64,000 bases of DNA from Mariannaea sp. PMI_226 (GCA_024336345.1 JANFOG010000012.1:496001-560000); one strand, 5' to 3'. Shown: positions 22,401 through 36,042, counted from the stretch's first letter. The notes: generated by a model not told the origin, from the letters alone. Made by a program: numbers and translations.

Positions 22401-25400
22401 GGAGGCCGGCGGCACAGTTTGACCGGACAAAGGGTGGACCAAGACCCTCTCTTCATCACCGGAGAGCTTCAGGCGGCGGGCGCTGAAGACTTTTGAGACG
22501 TACCGGGTTTTCAATGATTGTTCCAACGCGGGAAAGTCCTGTAGCTAGCGGGCTGGGCAGTCCTGTGTGGTGTCTTGAGCTGCCCCTCGCTGAGCCACTG
22601 GGGACTGTGCTCTAGGAAAACTCTTCCCCCAACATTCCACTTCGCGGCAACTCAAAGGATACCGGCTGCACGCCACATGGTCTTTCTGACACCGTTCTGG
22701 TACCTTTTGGATCGTACAGTACCACGATATCCCTCTCTGGTACCGAATCTGAGTAGATACCTGTTTGAGAAGATGAGGAGCTAGCTGGGATAGAGATTTG
22801 CAATGTATCTATTCGAAGCAGATTCGAGAAAAAACCTGCAGCTACATACGCAACAAACAACTCAGGGCCCCCCTCCCCCCGGTCAGGTGTGTTCCCTCAC
22901 CCCTTGTTGGTGTGCCCTGCTATACTCTTCCTATTCTGATTGTCTCAATGGGTCTTGGCGGCTCAGTAGGTAAAATAATACCATGTACCTTTTTTGCTTT
23001 ATCAAAAATGAAGATCGGGACCGGGATCCAGGTGTGAGCGTATTGAGTACCTCTTGTGGCGGTGCGCATTTGGAGTCACGATCGTGTATATTCGTCCTCT
23101 ACTGGTGGGTAAGACGTGACGCCGTGCTTTAGCTCAAAAGGACAATGCGTGCATGATACTCGAACTGGCACAGGAGGGGTTCCTAGAGGGACGAATCGAT
23201 TACTGATGCCTCGCGGGGTAGAAATTCACTCTCTTAGGAATCTTTTTGGAGGAGGGGGGAGGGGGGAAAATGGTGACGGCATCAGTGACGATAACTGTGA
23301 CGGGCAGCAGAGCACCAGGAAAATGCTCTCAGTATTTCAATGCCGGGCCCCCGGATTTGGCGGGGTTCCCGCCTTACTCAGCTAAGGCAAAATGTGGCAG
23401 TGATGTGAGTGGCAGAGGAGTTTCTCTTCTTTGACAGCAATAGAGAAAGTGGCAAGTGGCAACGCCATTGAGAGTTTTGGTCCTCCGCGGCCTTGCGGCA
23501 TCGCCTGGTACGTACCGTAAAGCACTGCAAGGTTGTGGTACTGCTGGTGATGTGTCAAAAATAGCAACCAAAAGAAGTACCTATAGTCAGAGAGTGTGGA
23601 AGGAACGGAGGGGACGGCGGGGTAGCTAGTGTCCCCAAGTTTTCGTACTCCTTAATTACTCCACACGTATCCGTTCCTACCTTAGGTACCCAGGCACTGG
23701 ACTGTGTTATTAGTTGAACAGACAAGGAAGGCGGCCGTGCAGAACCTTTTTGGATGTAAACTGGCTGGGTGACTGTAACCAGTTCGCTGGTGTTCAACTA
23801 TCGCTCAATTGACTAACTAAAGGCAAACTGGGCGTATTCGGATTCTAGCTTCCATACCCATGGACAAGAAAAGTCAATAAGATTAGTATTATTGGGTGGT
23901 GCCTCTCTGTGCCTGATCGCCTTAGCTGATAGGCGATGCAAAGTCAGATACAAGAGGCGGCCTCCTGGGGCGCTTGTGCCTGGCGCTGGTTTGGCTGCCA
24001 GGTCCCGTGGTGCTGGGTCTGATCGATGCTTGATATCCTCCCCCAGGCTTTCCAGCCATATCTTACATACAGTACCTACCTGGGAGCTCAGTGCACTGCA
24101 TCATCTGCCACGAGGGGATCAAACAATGGACATCCAAAAAAAAAGGGGGCCAATTGGTTGCAGCAGTTGGCCATGGCATTGACCCATCCCCACCGTGTCC
24201 TGGTTTTCGTCCCAACCCCAGACTGAGCAATCTCGATTCCAGAACCCTGAGAGACGAATCTTGCTTGCTGTCTCCTTCCCCAACGTCTTCATGGGTATTT
24301 CGACCCCTGATATCCATGTCCTGAATATATGCGAAATGCCAGTCATTTCTTAAAAATAATAAAAAAAGACTTGACCGACCTCTTTGAATACACTCCCCCC
24401 TTGTTCCGGCTTTGAATTTTTTTTTTTGCAGACCTCGTGACGCTTGTAAATGGCATCCTCCCTTGAAGCGGCGCCGAATGCGGGGTGTAGGGGAGGATTT
24501 GGTAATAGGGCGATGCCAGTGACAAACCAGAGGGGCTCACCGGGCAAGGGTGGAATGGAACAATTATTTCCTAAACGAAAAAATAATAATAAATAATACT
24601 ACAATACATAATCTACTTTAGGGGGCGTGTCACAGTTGTCACAATTTATTTGTGAACTCCATAACTATATGCTTGAGGAAGAAACCAGAAAGGAGCCTTA
24701 GGAAAGGGAAGGGAGGGGGGGCCATATGAAAATCACGGGGCGTACGGAGACCCGGCCTGTGCGGACGATCCCGTGGCAGTCCAATACAGCTGCACGATCA
24801 AGTAAACTGGGGGTAATGAAAACATGGGGAATAATCGCAAGGAGAAGGCGGGGCGGGTCTGCTGAAGCCTTTTCGACGTATCTCGTGGAGCAGCGCCGCC
24901 ACCACCTCCGTTCCCTTCTGCGGTAGTCAAGTCAGTTACATGTTCCCCCTCCTTTCTCTCCGCGTCTCAATGCCGTAGCGCTCGGGTGGTATAATCAAGC
25001 GGACACTCTAGACCTCCCTCTCATCTCTCAACAAGTGGGAATGGCATCATTCATGGGCCCTACGGTTGGAAGTGGAGGAGCCAACCTTTCTCTGTCGGGG
25101 CCACCGGGTTCTCCGCTGAGTGGAGTCACCGGTGCAGCCCGGGGCGGGTACCGGGCTCCGTTAAGTTGCTGAGAAGAAGCAGGAGGACAAACGGAGTGTG
25201 AGGAAGGGAATGGAGAAGGGGGGGAGGTGAAAAAAATTAGGTGCCTTTAGGACTTGGCTCTTGGGTCTATGGGGAAGCTGGTTTGCGAATTTCCCTGATT
25301 GAAGACAAATCCCCGCGCGTTTTAATCCTATTTCTGAAGAAATTTTGTTCGCTAATGCATCCTTTTGGGAACCTTGTTTGCTCAGCTTTACCTCACTATT

Positions 25401-28069
25401 GCAAGTACGCCGCCGTTTACCGAAATCTGTGAGAAAATGGGGAACTACGTGTTAAGAAAGAAAAGGAACCTCTCCGGAGGCAATTTGGCCCTTTACGGCC
25501 GTGTACTCTGTCTGGGTTGGGACCCGAAAACCCATCCATAAGCTAAGTTACTAATACGTAAGTACTCTTTTTTTGTTGTCTTTCCCCGGCGGCGCTGCCA
25601 TACGGTTGCCAGGTTGACTTTAAGACTTTGGAAGCAGTCGTGAGTGAAAGGTGTCATTGCAAAATCTTTTTCGGTCCACCATGCGGCCCCGCGTTGCGGA
25701 TTACTTAGAAACTCACCCCTCAGAAACGGGACATTGTATGTGGAACACGCACGTAATAGCTACATTTTCGCCATTACTTACACCCGGGGAAGATCCTGCC
25801 GGGCTCTCGCTTCTCCTTTTGACGGTGTAGTAGTTAAAAAAAAAAAAAAGGGCTTCCCCGGTCCAGGCGAGAGACTAGAGAGTCTCAGGGGCGAACTTGC
25901 CCCAACTTTGACCCCGTGATCCAAGGTCAGGCAGGCTGGAACCCTCGGTGAGAGCGATCCAATTTCTGCGAACGAGCTTCGGTCGGTCAGGTGAACCATT
26001 TTGCTTGGCCTTGCGCCCCGGACCACTGACTCCAGCCTTCTAGCCTTCCTTACTAAACGCCTTGCCCTCTGACGATTTTCCAGCGCGTCTCCGGGTACTG
26101 CTTTGCTAGCGCCCGATGGCCGGGGGACTCGTCTTGACGGGAAGCGCTTTGAGAAGTTATTCACCAATGCGGTCCTTCCCTTCCCCCCTGCCTTGCTATT
26201 TACTGTAGGCGCCATTCAACGTAAGCAAGTGCGTGATTGATAGGCTGGCTGTTGAAATCGTTTTACACGAGACGCAAGGTTGAGAATTCTGACACAATTG
26301 GCTATTCAAATTTGCCAAGCTGCACATTACATTGCATTACATTACACATCAAGTACTAAAGAAAGGAGAATATGACGTTTGCCAATATGACGACTGCAAA
26401 CTCAGGCAACAAGAAGACATCATTTTTTTTTTTGACAAATCAACAAATTGCACACGTAGTTTCCGAGGACTTGATGAAGTATTGGTATTGCTAGCTCTAG
26501 GTATAGTTACTTTGTAGCTGCGATAATGGAAAGACCAAGGCCCTTATTATGGAGCCGTTCTGCCGTCATATATCTATATCGAATAAATATGTTCGTTTGA
26601 GTGGAGACGTTGTGCGTGCATATTGCAGGTGGAAAACAACAAGGCTTGAAACCGGGCAGGATCTGCATATCACGAAGTACTTTGATGATGACTCGCAGTG
26701 AACGAGGTGAGCTCGGCCAGCAGACAATTGCACCATTGCTCACCTATTGTCCTTCGCAGAACCGTTTGGGTGACAGATCCGGTTAGCTGCATTGTTGGAC
26801 AGCGACTGTGCGATATGCAGCAGCTAACGAGCAAGGGAAAAAACACAGTCATTGATGAGGCTTTACCAGACGAGCTGAACGGATAACAAGGGAACGAAAA
26901 GGGACCCGGTACTTGGTTAATTGTAACGTTGGCAGTGCAAATCCTGGTCAACCGGAATTTCACACATGGTACACATGACTGTGATTCATATGCATGTTGA
27001 TGGCTCTCTCATTTTGGGTCATTGGTGATGCACCGACAGCATCAGGTAATATGATCCCTCCACAATTGTGAATCCAAATCCCACAGTGGAGAGAAAGCGG
27101 AGACGGATTGCGAAGCAAAAACATAGGGACAAGATGACGAAACTGTAGAAAGGGATAGAAAACAGACTCATCAAGGAGTGACCTATCCTAGCACCTGACA
27201 AGCAAAAAAAAAGGACAGAAAAAAAAAAAAAAGAGGATCGAAGTACAGTACGTACCGACATACAGAATGAACAGAGCCTCGAATAACCGGACCCGGCAAG
27301 ATGTTTCCCTTCTCCACTCCCCAAAAAAAGAAGACTGGAAAAAAATACGGTATTGATGGGATAAACTGGGGGATGAGAAAAGCCAACAGGAAGAAATTCG
27401 TTCCTGGCACATGAGCGGCCAGGAACCAGGCTTACGATCCACCTGGCCTTCCCCTTGAGGCTTAGAAGGGAGGCGCTATTGGGTAATCGATTGGACATTT
27501 TCTTGCCCTCGTTGAGGTCATGATCACAAACTTCCCCGCTGGGTCTGCTTCTCGACTCTTCCTCAGTGCCGGGGCGTGCATGATGGGTGGTCGTGGTAAC
27601 TCTGAGCACTGACCGGCCCGGTTGTCGATGACGATACTGAAGCACCTTGAGAATGTATCATTTCGTTTCGTTTAAGTTTTTTTTCCTTGAGTGGTCCCTT
27701 TTTTCTTATATTTCTTTACCTTTTAGATGGCTTCTATAACTTTTAAGTATTGCGTGCTTATGCCAGATGGTTAGGTGAATTTAATTGATAAATAAAGCGG
27801 TTGCTTTGGGGTAAATTCTGAGCAGAGAAAGGACTGGTACTGTGATTGTGCAAACTTGTTTCAAAAATGATCAAAACGTCCCTGCTCACAGAGATTCATG
27901 GGGAAGGTTTCCAGTACCTGGCTTTAGCACATCTCCAATACCTTGGAGTTGGTTCCTTGTACTTTCTCCAGGATCTCCATACTTAATTTAGTACTTGCCT
28001 CTCTTTCTTCGCCCTGTGCCAATCCAGCACCCCAGCAGGAGGAGCCCCACCAACTGGAGAAGAGGAGAA

Positions 28070-28082
28070 GGGGGGGGGGGGG
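28070..28082. repeat. Poly-G run of 13
   Basis: A homopolymer of 13 G on the plus strand, in a purine-rich segment of the gene-poor stretch. Confidence 0.9.
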
Positions 28083-28525
28083 CGTCAAAGGTGTAGGTAG
28101 GGTGTAGCAATCAAGGAGAGGTGAGCGGCAACCAAAGGAGTGGGCAACGTGACGAGAAGAGTCAACGAGAAATGAGAGAAATCGGCCACGAGCAGCGAGG
28201 GGCGGCTGTAAATCGACCTTGGATTGGATCCCCATAAAGGTACCAGAAGCTACGTACCTGCTTTCATCACCCCCGAAAATATAAAAAAAAGAGGGTCAGG
28301 TACATCTACGGTACGTACCTGTTTCGCCTACCGTAAAGCAGGTACTTCACGATGTACCTATCGTCGTACCTCTCTTGTGCCGTCATTGTTGAGGAAAGAG
28401 AGCCACGAGTTCTCAGTCAGGAAGACCTGGAGTATAAGAGGCTTCCATCGCCAACCCCGAAGAAATTTTTGCCTTGAAAGTATGAATCGTTGAACACTCT
28501 AGACACTCACATTTCTTGTCTCGTC

Positions 28526-28650
28526 TTTCAAAAAAGACAAAAACCTACCCTACCTCTACCTCCTTTCTCTCTCCTCCTCTTCTCTCATACATCTTTATCC
28601 GCGCCACCTATATCTTCTCACCTCCTTTTCCCTCGTCTCACCCTCCTGCA
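28526..28650 (+). promoter_or_regulatory. Pyrimidine-rich tract upstream of gdh2
   Basis: An almost pure CT tract about 1.2 kb before the gdh2 start, with repeated CTACC, CTCTC and CCTCC words. Such tracts lie just before transcription starts in many strongly expressed fungal genes. The position suggests a long leader, possibly with an intron from the gtaagt at 29129. This is inference; no start site is visible. Confidence 0.4.
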
Positions 28651-29843
28651 TAGCAAAAGAAAGTTTTGCCGTATCAAGAGAGCCATCCTTATCTCTCTCT
28701 TGACTTCCCACCAGTTTCTATTTACGACAGGGCTGGCTGTATGGCTGTGCTGACTTTACGCACTCAAGAATCAACGCCAGCTAAGCTGTGCTAACCCAGA
28801 GCCAAAAGTTTGGACAATACTAGAAAGTCTCAACTTTCATAATCACAACAAGGGAAAAAAGGAACTTTCCAGTTGTATTATTTTTACGCATCATCCCTCC
28901 TATCACTATTATTATCCCCTGTTTTTCTGGGTCCTCATCACGAAAACCCGTCTGTAAGACTTCGGCATCCCCGACTTACAAACCCACCAAATCAACATCA
29001 CCGACTTTCCCTTGCTTAGCACACACACAATAAGCTGCAGGGTTTTCTTTACGCCAATTCGTCTTTGAGAATTCCATTGACGAACTGATCGACGCCCATT
29101 TGACTTTGCGCGTCGCCTTAACAAATCGGTAAGTTGCAGTGCCCCTTATCTCTTATCTGAGCCATTCCCGCCCCTCAATTTTCCTTATCGCAACTCGGAC
29201 CCCTCCGTGGCAACTCTTGTGGTGGCTTGTCCCGTTCATTGCCGTCACCAAAAGCGGACGAAGATACGAGAGGCTTAGAGAACCGGCCCGGCGGTGAAAG
29301 CTGCCTTCACCGGGGATTTGGGATTTGACTTTTGTTGCCCCAGCCTGCCGAGATAAGCTCGCTTGCTTGCAGCCATCTACCGGTGTTACTCTGGGGGAGT
29401 CTGCACGTAGCAACCCATTCCGCTCCATTCCAGTCAAGGGGGGGAGACCCGTCCGGATTCTCCAGGACCCTGCAGGTCCTGCATTTGGCTGGTCCCTGAC
29501 AAGCTGGCGGCTCTCTCTCTCTGGCTGGCACATGAACCGTGTGTTGCTGCGCCCGTCGGGTGGTCAGCACCCGTATCAGAAGCGAATGGAAGTTGACTCA
29601 CTGCGACTTGACCGGGCTCTCACTCCCCAAACGTGTCTTATGGTGACGGCATGATGGAGATCTCTTATCAGTGTTTTGCGCTCTCTGAGCAGTCTTGCCT
29701 TGTTGCAGATATAAGATCTCACGGCTGCCATCTTTTCTTCAAGCCTCTCATCAATCGTTCCAGCGTCAATTCCATTTCGTCATTTTTGTTTATATCCCCT
29801 TTCTTTGCCAGCTTGTCACTCGCAACAGCATCTCCTTTTCAAG

Positions 29844-32800
29844 ATGCTGGCTGTCCAAAGCCCTTTGACTAACATATCACCTCCGGATAGATTCCCCGAC
29901 TACACAGATCCCTTTGAGGAAATCTCGCCCATCATGGCCTCCGCTATCCCCAAGCAATTGGCCGGCATCCAGTCAGAAGAGGCCAGCCGTGGCCCTTCTC
30001 CTCAGCCCACGCATTTCAGTGTACCGCTGGTTAACGGCAACGGTCACCGAATCCTTCGCTCGGCTACTGTTGGCTACATTGCTCCCGAATTCAAGGGCAA
30101 GGCTGATCAGATCAAGAGTGGTGAGTTTACCCCTGAGCCTAGATGGAGATTTTTTCCACTTCTACTTGTATGGTAGTTTACTAACTCACGCCAAAACAGT
30201 CAAGGACATTATTGGACAGGCTGGTTTCATCCCTCAGTCCCAGATCGACGAGCAGATTGAGTACTTCTATGAGAAGCTGGGCATCGACGATGTCTACTTC
30301 CACATTGAGACTCCCACCGTCATTGCTAGCCACATCACCTCTCTGTACGCTGCCAAGGTAGCAGCCTTTGCGCGAGAGGACAAGCAGGAGGAGATCCGCC
30401 TCGACATGGAGGCTAATGACCATGCTATTTACATCGACACTAGCACTCCAGGAAAGACCAACGTCAGCGGTCCTCGATACGAGGAGCGTCTCGAGGCCAA
30501 GTACATTGACCACGTTGGCAAGAGCAAGTACCGAGTTGAGACCTTCCGTTCTCCTGCCGCCCTTGGCAGCAGCCCCTCATCAAAGGCCTCGCTGCGATGT
30601 TACTTCGTCTACCAGTGCCAGTTTGTTACTCCTCCTGAGAAGACAGACCCCAGTGAGACCCGTCTAGAGCTCATTGCCGACGTTGGTTTCCTGCAGAAGG
30701 CCACCGCCAACACCAAGCAGATTTACCAGGAGATTATCGAGCTTGCCGTCAAGCGAGCTGGTCCTGTTATTGAGGTCTTCGACATCGAGGACAGCGCCGA
30801 GAAGCGCATGGTTGTTGCCTTCCGCTCCCGCACTGCTAGCGGACTCTTCTCTGCCCTGAGTGATCTCTACCACTACTATGGCGTCACCTCTTCGCGAAAG
30901 TACCTGGAGCAGTTCTCCAACGGTATTACCGTCATGAGTGTCTACCTCAAGCCTGCTATGAGCTTGGACTCCGAGAACCCTCCTTGGGACTACTCCATCA
31001 ACCAGATTTCCAAGGAAGTCTCGCTTCTCTACTGTCTCCCCCACAACAAGTTCCACAACCTCTTCCTTACTGGCCAGCTGAGTCTGCAGGAGTCCGTCTA
31101 CGCTCACTCTGCTTGGGTGTTCGTCCAGCACTTCCTCAACCGCCTGGGCCCCGAGTACGCCTCTCTCTCTGAGATCCTCGACCCCGGCAACAACGCTCAG
31201 GCTGCCCTTCTCTCCAACCTGAAGCGCCGTCTCCGTTCCGAGACCTTTACTCCTGATTACATTTATGAGATCATCCAGAACTATCCTGGACTCGTCCGGG
31301 CTCTGTATGCCTCGTTCGCCAACGTTCACTTGGTTAAGGACCCTGAAGTTGCTGAGCAGCTCGTTTCCTCCAGTTCCTCCGTCGAGGTGCTCTCAGACGA
31401 AGGTCTCCGAGACAAGATCTCCAAGACTGTCGGCAATGAGCACGAGGAGATGGTCCTCACTGCTTTCCGCGTTTTCAACAATGCTGTCCTGAAGACCAAC
31501 TACTTCACCCCCACCAAGGTTGCGCTGAGCTTCCGTCTGGACCCTGCCTTCCTTCCCGAGGTCGAGTATCCCAAGAGCCTCTTCGGAATGTTCCTGGTGA
31601 TCAGCTCCGAGTCTCGCGGTTTCCACCTCCGATTCAAGGACATCTCTCGTGGCGGTATCCGTATCGTCAAGTCTCGCAGCAAGGAGGCTTACAGCATCAA
31701 TGCCCGCAACCTCTTCGATGAGAACTACGGTCTTGCCAGCACTCAGCAGCGCAAGAACAAGGATATCCCCGAAGGTGGTTCCAAGGGTGTCATTCTTCTT
31801 GACCCTAAGCAGCAGAACCGTGCTCGTGAGGCGTTCGAGAAGTACATTGACAGTATCCTTGATCTTCTCCTGCCTGCCCAGACCCCTGGTATCAAGAACC
31901 CTCTTGTCGATCTCTATGGCAAGGAGGAGATTCTCTTCATGGGTCCCGATGAGAACACTGCTGACCTGGTTGACTGGGCCACCGAGCATGCTCGCAGCCG
32001 CGGTGCTCCTTGGTGGAAGTCTTTCTTCACTGGCAAGTCCCCCAAGCTGGGTGGTATTCCTCATGACACTTACGGTATGACTACTTTGTCTGTCCGCGAG
32101 TATGTCAAGGGTATCTACCGCAAGCTGAACCTTGACCCCTCCACCATCCGCAAGATGCAGACCGGTGGACCCGATGGTGATCTCGGCAGCAACGAGATCA
32201 AGTTGGGTAACGAGAAGTACACTGCCATTGTTGACGGCTCTGGTGTCCTGGCCGATCCCAACGGTCTTGACCGTGACGAGCTTTTGCGCCTTGCCAACAA
32301 CCGCCAGATGATTGTCGAGTATGATATTTCCAAGCTCTCCAAGGACGGATACCGCGTCCTATGCGATGACCAGAACATCACCCTGCCCAGTGGCGAGGTA
32401 GTTAGCAACGGTACCTCGTTCCGTAACACCTTCCATCTCCGGGATACTGGCAGTGTTGATGCCTTCGTTCCTTGCGGTGGTCGTCCTGCCTCTATCGACC
32501 TCATCACCGTCAACCGTCTCATCAAGGATGGCAAGTCCGTCATTCCCTACCTCGTTGAGGGTGCCAACCTGTTCATCACCCAGGAGGCCAAGCTTCGCCT
32601 TGAGGACGCTGGCTGCATTCTGTACAAGGATGCCTCCGCCAACAAGGGTGGTGTGACCTCCTCCTCTCTCGAGGTTCTCGCATCTCTGTCCTTTGACGAT
32701 GCCAGCTTCATTGAGAACATGTGCGTCGGTGCTGATGGTCAGGCTCCTCAGTTCTACAAGGACTATGTCAAGCAGGTTCAGCTCAAGATCCAGGACAACG

Positions 32801-33221
32801 CCCGACTTGAGTTTGAGGCCATCTGGCGCGAGCATGAGGAGACTGGTATCGCTCGATCGATCCTCTCTGACAAGCTCTCCGTTGCCATCACTGATCTCGA
32901 CGAGAAGCTCCAGCACTCTGACCTGTGGGACAATGAGAAGATCCGCATGTCTGTGCTCAAGGATGCTCTCCCTGCTCTTCTTCTCCAGAAGATTGGCCTC
33001 GAGACTATGGTCGCTCGCATCCCCGAGTCCTACCTTCGCAGCATCTTTGGCTCTTACCTGGCCTCTCGCTTTGTGTATGAGTTTGGTAGCAGCCCTAGCC
33101 AGTTTGCTTTCTACGACTTGTAAGTTTAACCCCTTCAATGCCTTTTTCATAAACAAACAAAAAGACGGATACTAACTACTGAAATAGCATGTCGAAGCGC
33201 ATGGCCCAAATTAATGCCTAA
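29844..33221 (+). CDS. gdh2: NAD-specific glutamate dehydrogenase (large fungal type)
   Basis: Exons 29844..30120, 30200..33119 and 33188..33221; 1076 residues, the usual size of the fungal NAD-GDH. Junctions read QIKS-V-KDIIGQAG and FYD-F-MSKRMAQINA. An N-terminal regulatory region carries ILRSATVGYIAPEFKGKA. The catalytic part shows GGIRIVKSRSKEAYSINARN, PEGGSKGVILLD, VDAFVPCGGRPASI, YLVEGANLFITQEAK and DASANKGGVTSSSLEVLA, which hold the substrate- and NAD-binding elements of the superfamily. It converts glutamate to 2-oxoglutarate and ammonia, the catabolic direction used on amino acids as carbon or nitrogen source. Codon use is strongly biased to C-ending codons (CTC, GTC, AAG), a sign of high expression. 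Start: the first in-frame ATG (29844); a later one at 29935 is possible. Confidence 0.96.
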
Positions 33222-35370
33222 ATGAAGACGATTGATTATGCAAGCATCCTAGATAAAATTCTCTTTTCCTTTTATTCTCTCTTGTTTTTCCAAGCATAGC
33301 CTGTTTTTCTGTTTCAACGAGGTCATCCTGGATACTAGGAGATCAGTTTCTTTCTATAGTGTTTTTACAGCATCAAGTCCTGGCATGGGCTCTATTGGGA
33401 ATTGGGTTGGGAAGGTTAAAGAAAAGCCGAAAAAGATATACTTTCAAGTAGTCGACTAATGAATGAGAAATTCCAACGTTCCATATATCTGTCGCCTCTC
33501 TTCCTTTTGCTTGTAACCAGAGTCTGGTGCTTATTATCGTTTGCTGCTGTACATGATGTCGGCTATAAATATATATTCTGAGCCTATTTTGGCGAATTCC
33601 ACGCAGAACACGGAATGTTACCCCATAACACGCGAAGTGAATCAGGTAAACTGTAGCAGTGTTTTGAAGTTGAGGGATGTGTGGATTGGGGTTGGTTCGG
33701 GTTGTATCTCAATTTTTCCTGGGAAGCAATTTGTCCGATGAAAGACGGAAATATCGGAGCTCGACGATGTTGACGTGATCAGATCAATATTAGATTTGTA
33801 AAAGGAATTACAGGGATATTTCTGCACTGTATCTCTGCATTGATCATGGATATTAATAGCCTCTACGCCGCAAGTCCAGTACGTAGGAGTAGTCCATCTC
33901 GCTTTGTGCTGTTACACCAAGCAGTAGGACTGCAATCCATGCCATTTGCACTATTCCTTCTCGTCTATTTGTTTTTCTCATTAATATAGACATACCGAGA
34001 ACATGTGATAGATGTTCGTTGACTATTAACATCGCCCATCACCACGTAGGAGGGGCAACGATGGGCCAAAGGTGAGGGGGTTATTACAGCATGTGGTGAG
34101 ATGGATGGGTCAAGTGCTGATGCGGATTGCGTGGCGTTGCATGTATGGACGAAAGCTGGTCCAAGTATTGGAAAATTCTTTACTAACCGGCACTTTGGAT
34201 AGATCACCTTAATGTGCTTTACTGCCTGTGCAGAGAGGACAAGTTGAAGCTCCTTAGATAACAAATGAGCAGCAAGAAATGGATACGGCACTAGAAGACC
34301 TACTCACTGGACCTGCTTTACTGGAAGCTTGAGGTTATTGGTACATGATTAATTGAAAGGAAGCTATGGACAAATTGAGTAAAGAATGAATGAAAGGATG
34401 CCGAATGGAGAGTGGCTCATCAGAGTTAAAGTGGCTACATTAGCCTCAAATCTCGTTTCGCGTTCGCGTCGTCACAGGAATACTACCTTACTGTAGGGAG
34501 TACGTAGGTACTGACTGAGGCACAGTGGTACAGTGGGCTGTACTAGGGGAGGAGATTTGATGAGCATGAGATCTGTAATCGACAACTTGGAAAAGGACGA
34601 GAATATGGTTATGTGTATTGGGACAGACGAGAACATAGGGACCAATCTAGCTGAACCGATCATCTATCTGAAGTTCATGTTGGCAATTCCAAAGGCACTC
34701 AATTGCTGCCATTGGCATTAACTGCTTTCCATACATCACGTACAACTGTTCAGACTACAGATTACGTATTGTAGGTAGGTATCTTACTAATAAGTCTGAG
34801 CTGAGAAGAGATGCCGCGAGCACACCTACGTTTGGAAAAGGAAGCACAGCCCCGGGGGCAGCGTTTCAGCACTGTTCCCTGCCACCAGCCATGCGAAAAG
34901 GGGACCAAGTGCACCAGTCAGCAGGGCGATGCGACCACTAGGGGGAGTAGCAGGGGGACAGGGGCGGGGGTGAGCCGTGGACTTGGACAAGCAGTCCATC
35001 ATATGGACTCTCAGCCAGTGTTCTCAATATCTGAAGTAATTATCCTCTGATATAATCATCGTCGACAATTTGGTCGCTTGGATTTCGAGAGGACGGTTTT
35101 CCCCATGCACCACAGTTGAAGCTGATCAGCTGAAAACATCAAAGAAACTTCATAGAATCATCTTCCCTTGCATCAACTTAGGGCGCCAACGTGCCCTTGG
35201 TTGGTGTGTGCTGAGACACCGAGGCAATGACACGATACGTGATGCATCAATGGTGCGGTGCCAGGCAAAGACCTTCCCCCAAAACACCAACCAGAGACAC
35301 AGAACAGTTCCATAGAAACATAACTATGGACCAGCCTAGATCGTAGACAGACAAGTAAGAACAACACAAG

Positions 35371-35388
35371 AAAAAAAAAAAAAAAAAA
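35371..35388. repeat. Poly-A run of 18
   Basis: Homopolymer in the upstream region of the bud14-like gene; followed by GA-rich sequence. Confidence 0.9.
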
Positions 35389-35910
35389 TAAAGAGAGACA
35401 CTGCTGAGAGAGAAAGGGAAAAAAAAAGAGAGAAAGATGCAAGGAGGAAACGGGTCAAATGCATGAACACGTTTCCCTCCCCAACTTTTCGTTCTTTCTC
35501 TGTCCTCTTTTTCCCTCTTTGCTCCTCAAACCAGATCCGGGGCTTGTCGCCAATTGATTGCGTCCATGAACAATTGATGTGAGGTCTGGGCTTCTCTGAC
35601 GACGCCCTAGTTTTTCTTCTTCTACTTCTCCCTCCTTGCAGACACGAGGATTTTTTTTCTTCCCCGTTTCGACTACACCTTCTGTCCCATAGTCGATACG
35701 ACCAGAGACCCCCTCTTGTTTTTTTTTTCCTTCTTCCTCTCGCCCGTTTATGATATACATGCACATACGGAGTACATATTCCAAGTATATACATTTCGCT
35801 TCCTCATTCTTTCCCCCCCTCTCTTCGGAATTCCTTATTCCTATGTACAAAACGGAACGCCTTTTCTGGCCTGATCGATGCCAAGATAGCCTCCACTTGA
35901 ACCGATCCCC

Positions 35911-35938
35911 GACCTCCGACCTCCAACCTCCAACCTCG
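35911..35938. repeat. Heptamer tandem repeat, 4 copies of (G/A)ACCTCC
   Basis: Four head-to-tail copies, the first two GACCTCC and the last two AACCTCC (the last ends in G). Confidence 0.9.
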
Positions 35939-36042
35939 CACAAGGTACACAGGGTTCAAAGGGCCTGAACCATCACCAGACGATTCCCCCCAAGTTCCAG
36001 CGTGGCCAGCCACTTTTTTTCTTCTTTTTACGAAGTCGAGGC

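Larger units (their letters stand above)
19439..29843. other. 10.4-kb stretch without a supportable gene
   Basis: Open frames here are short, start at random codons or read homopolymers (for example the minus-strand frames near 27.0-27.6 kb full of poly-Phe, and one Arg-rich frame at 25778..26215). No transposase, reverse transcriptase, integrase or terminal repeat was seen, and base composition is not the AT-rich kind left by RIP. TACCT/AGGTA words recur (21200, 22321-22335, 23680, 24070, 28240-28375). The last 1.5 kb is the promoter and leader of the glutamate dehydrogenase gene. Confidence 0.6.

Noticed and set aside
25778..26215. 145-codon Arg-rich minus-strand frame with an ATG
   Set aside because: Composition is that of GC-rich noncoding DNA, it ends in a poly-Phe run from a homopolymer, and no family is recognised.
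27019..27645. 208-codon minus-strand frame with a Phe/Leu-rich end
   Set aside because: Starts at GTG, and its hydrophobic part comes from A-rich homopolymers on the plus strand.
29805..29843. Upstream extension of gdh2 (MPACHSQQ...)
   Set aside because: It begins with TTG; the first ATG in frame is at 29844.
19439..29843. Transposon or RIP-mutated repeat in the gene-poor stretch
   Set aside because: No terminal repeats, no transposase-like frames, no strong AT skew.
30664..32543. Long minus-strand frames opposite gdh2
   Set aside because: Mirror frames produced by the strong codon bias of gdh2; the plus-strand protein explains the sequence.
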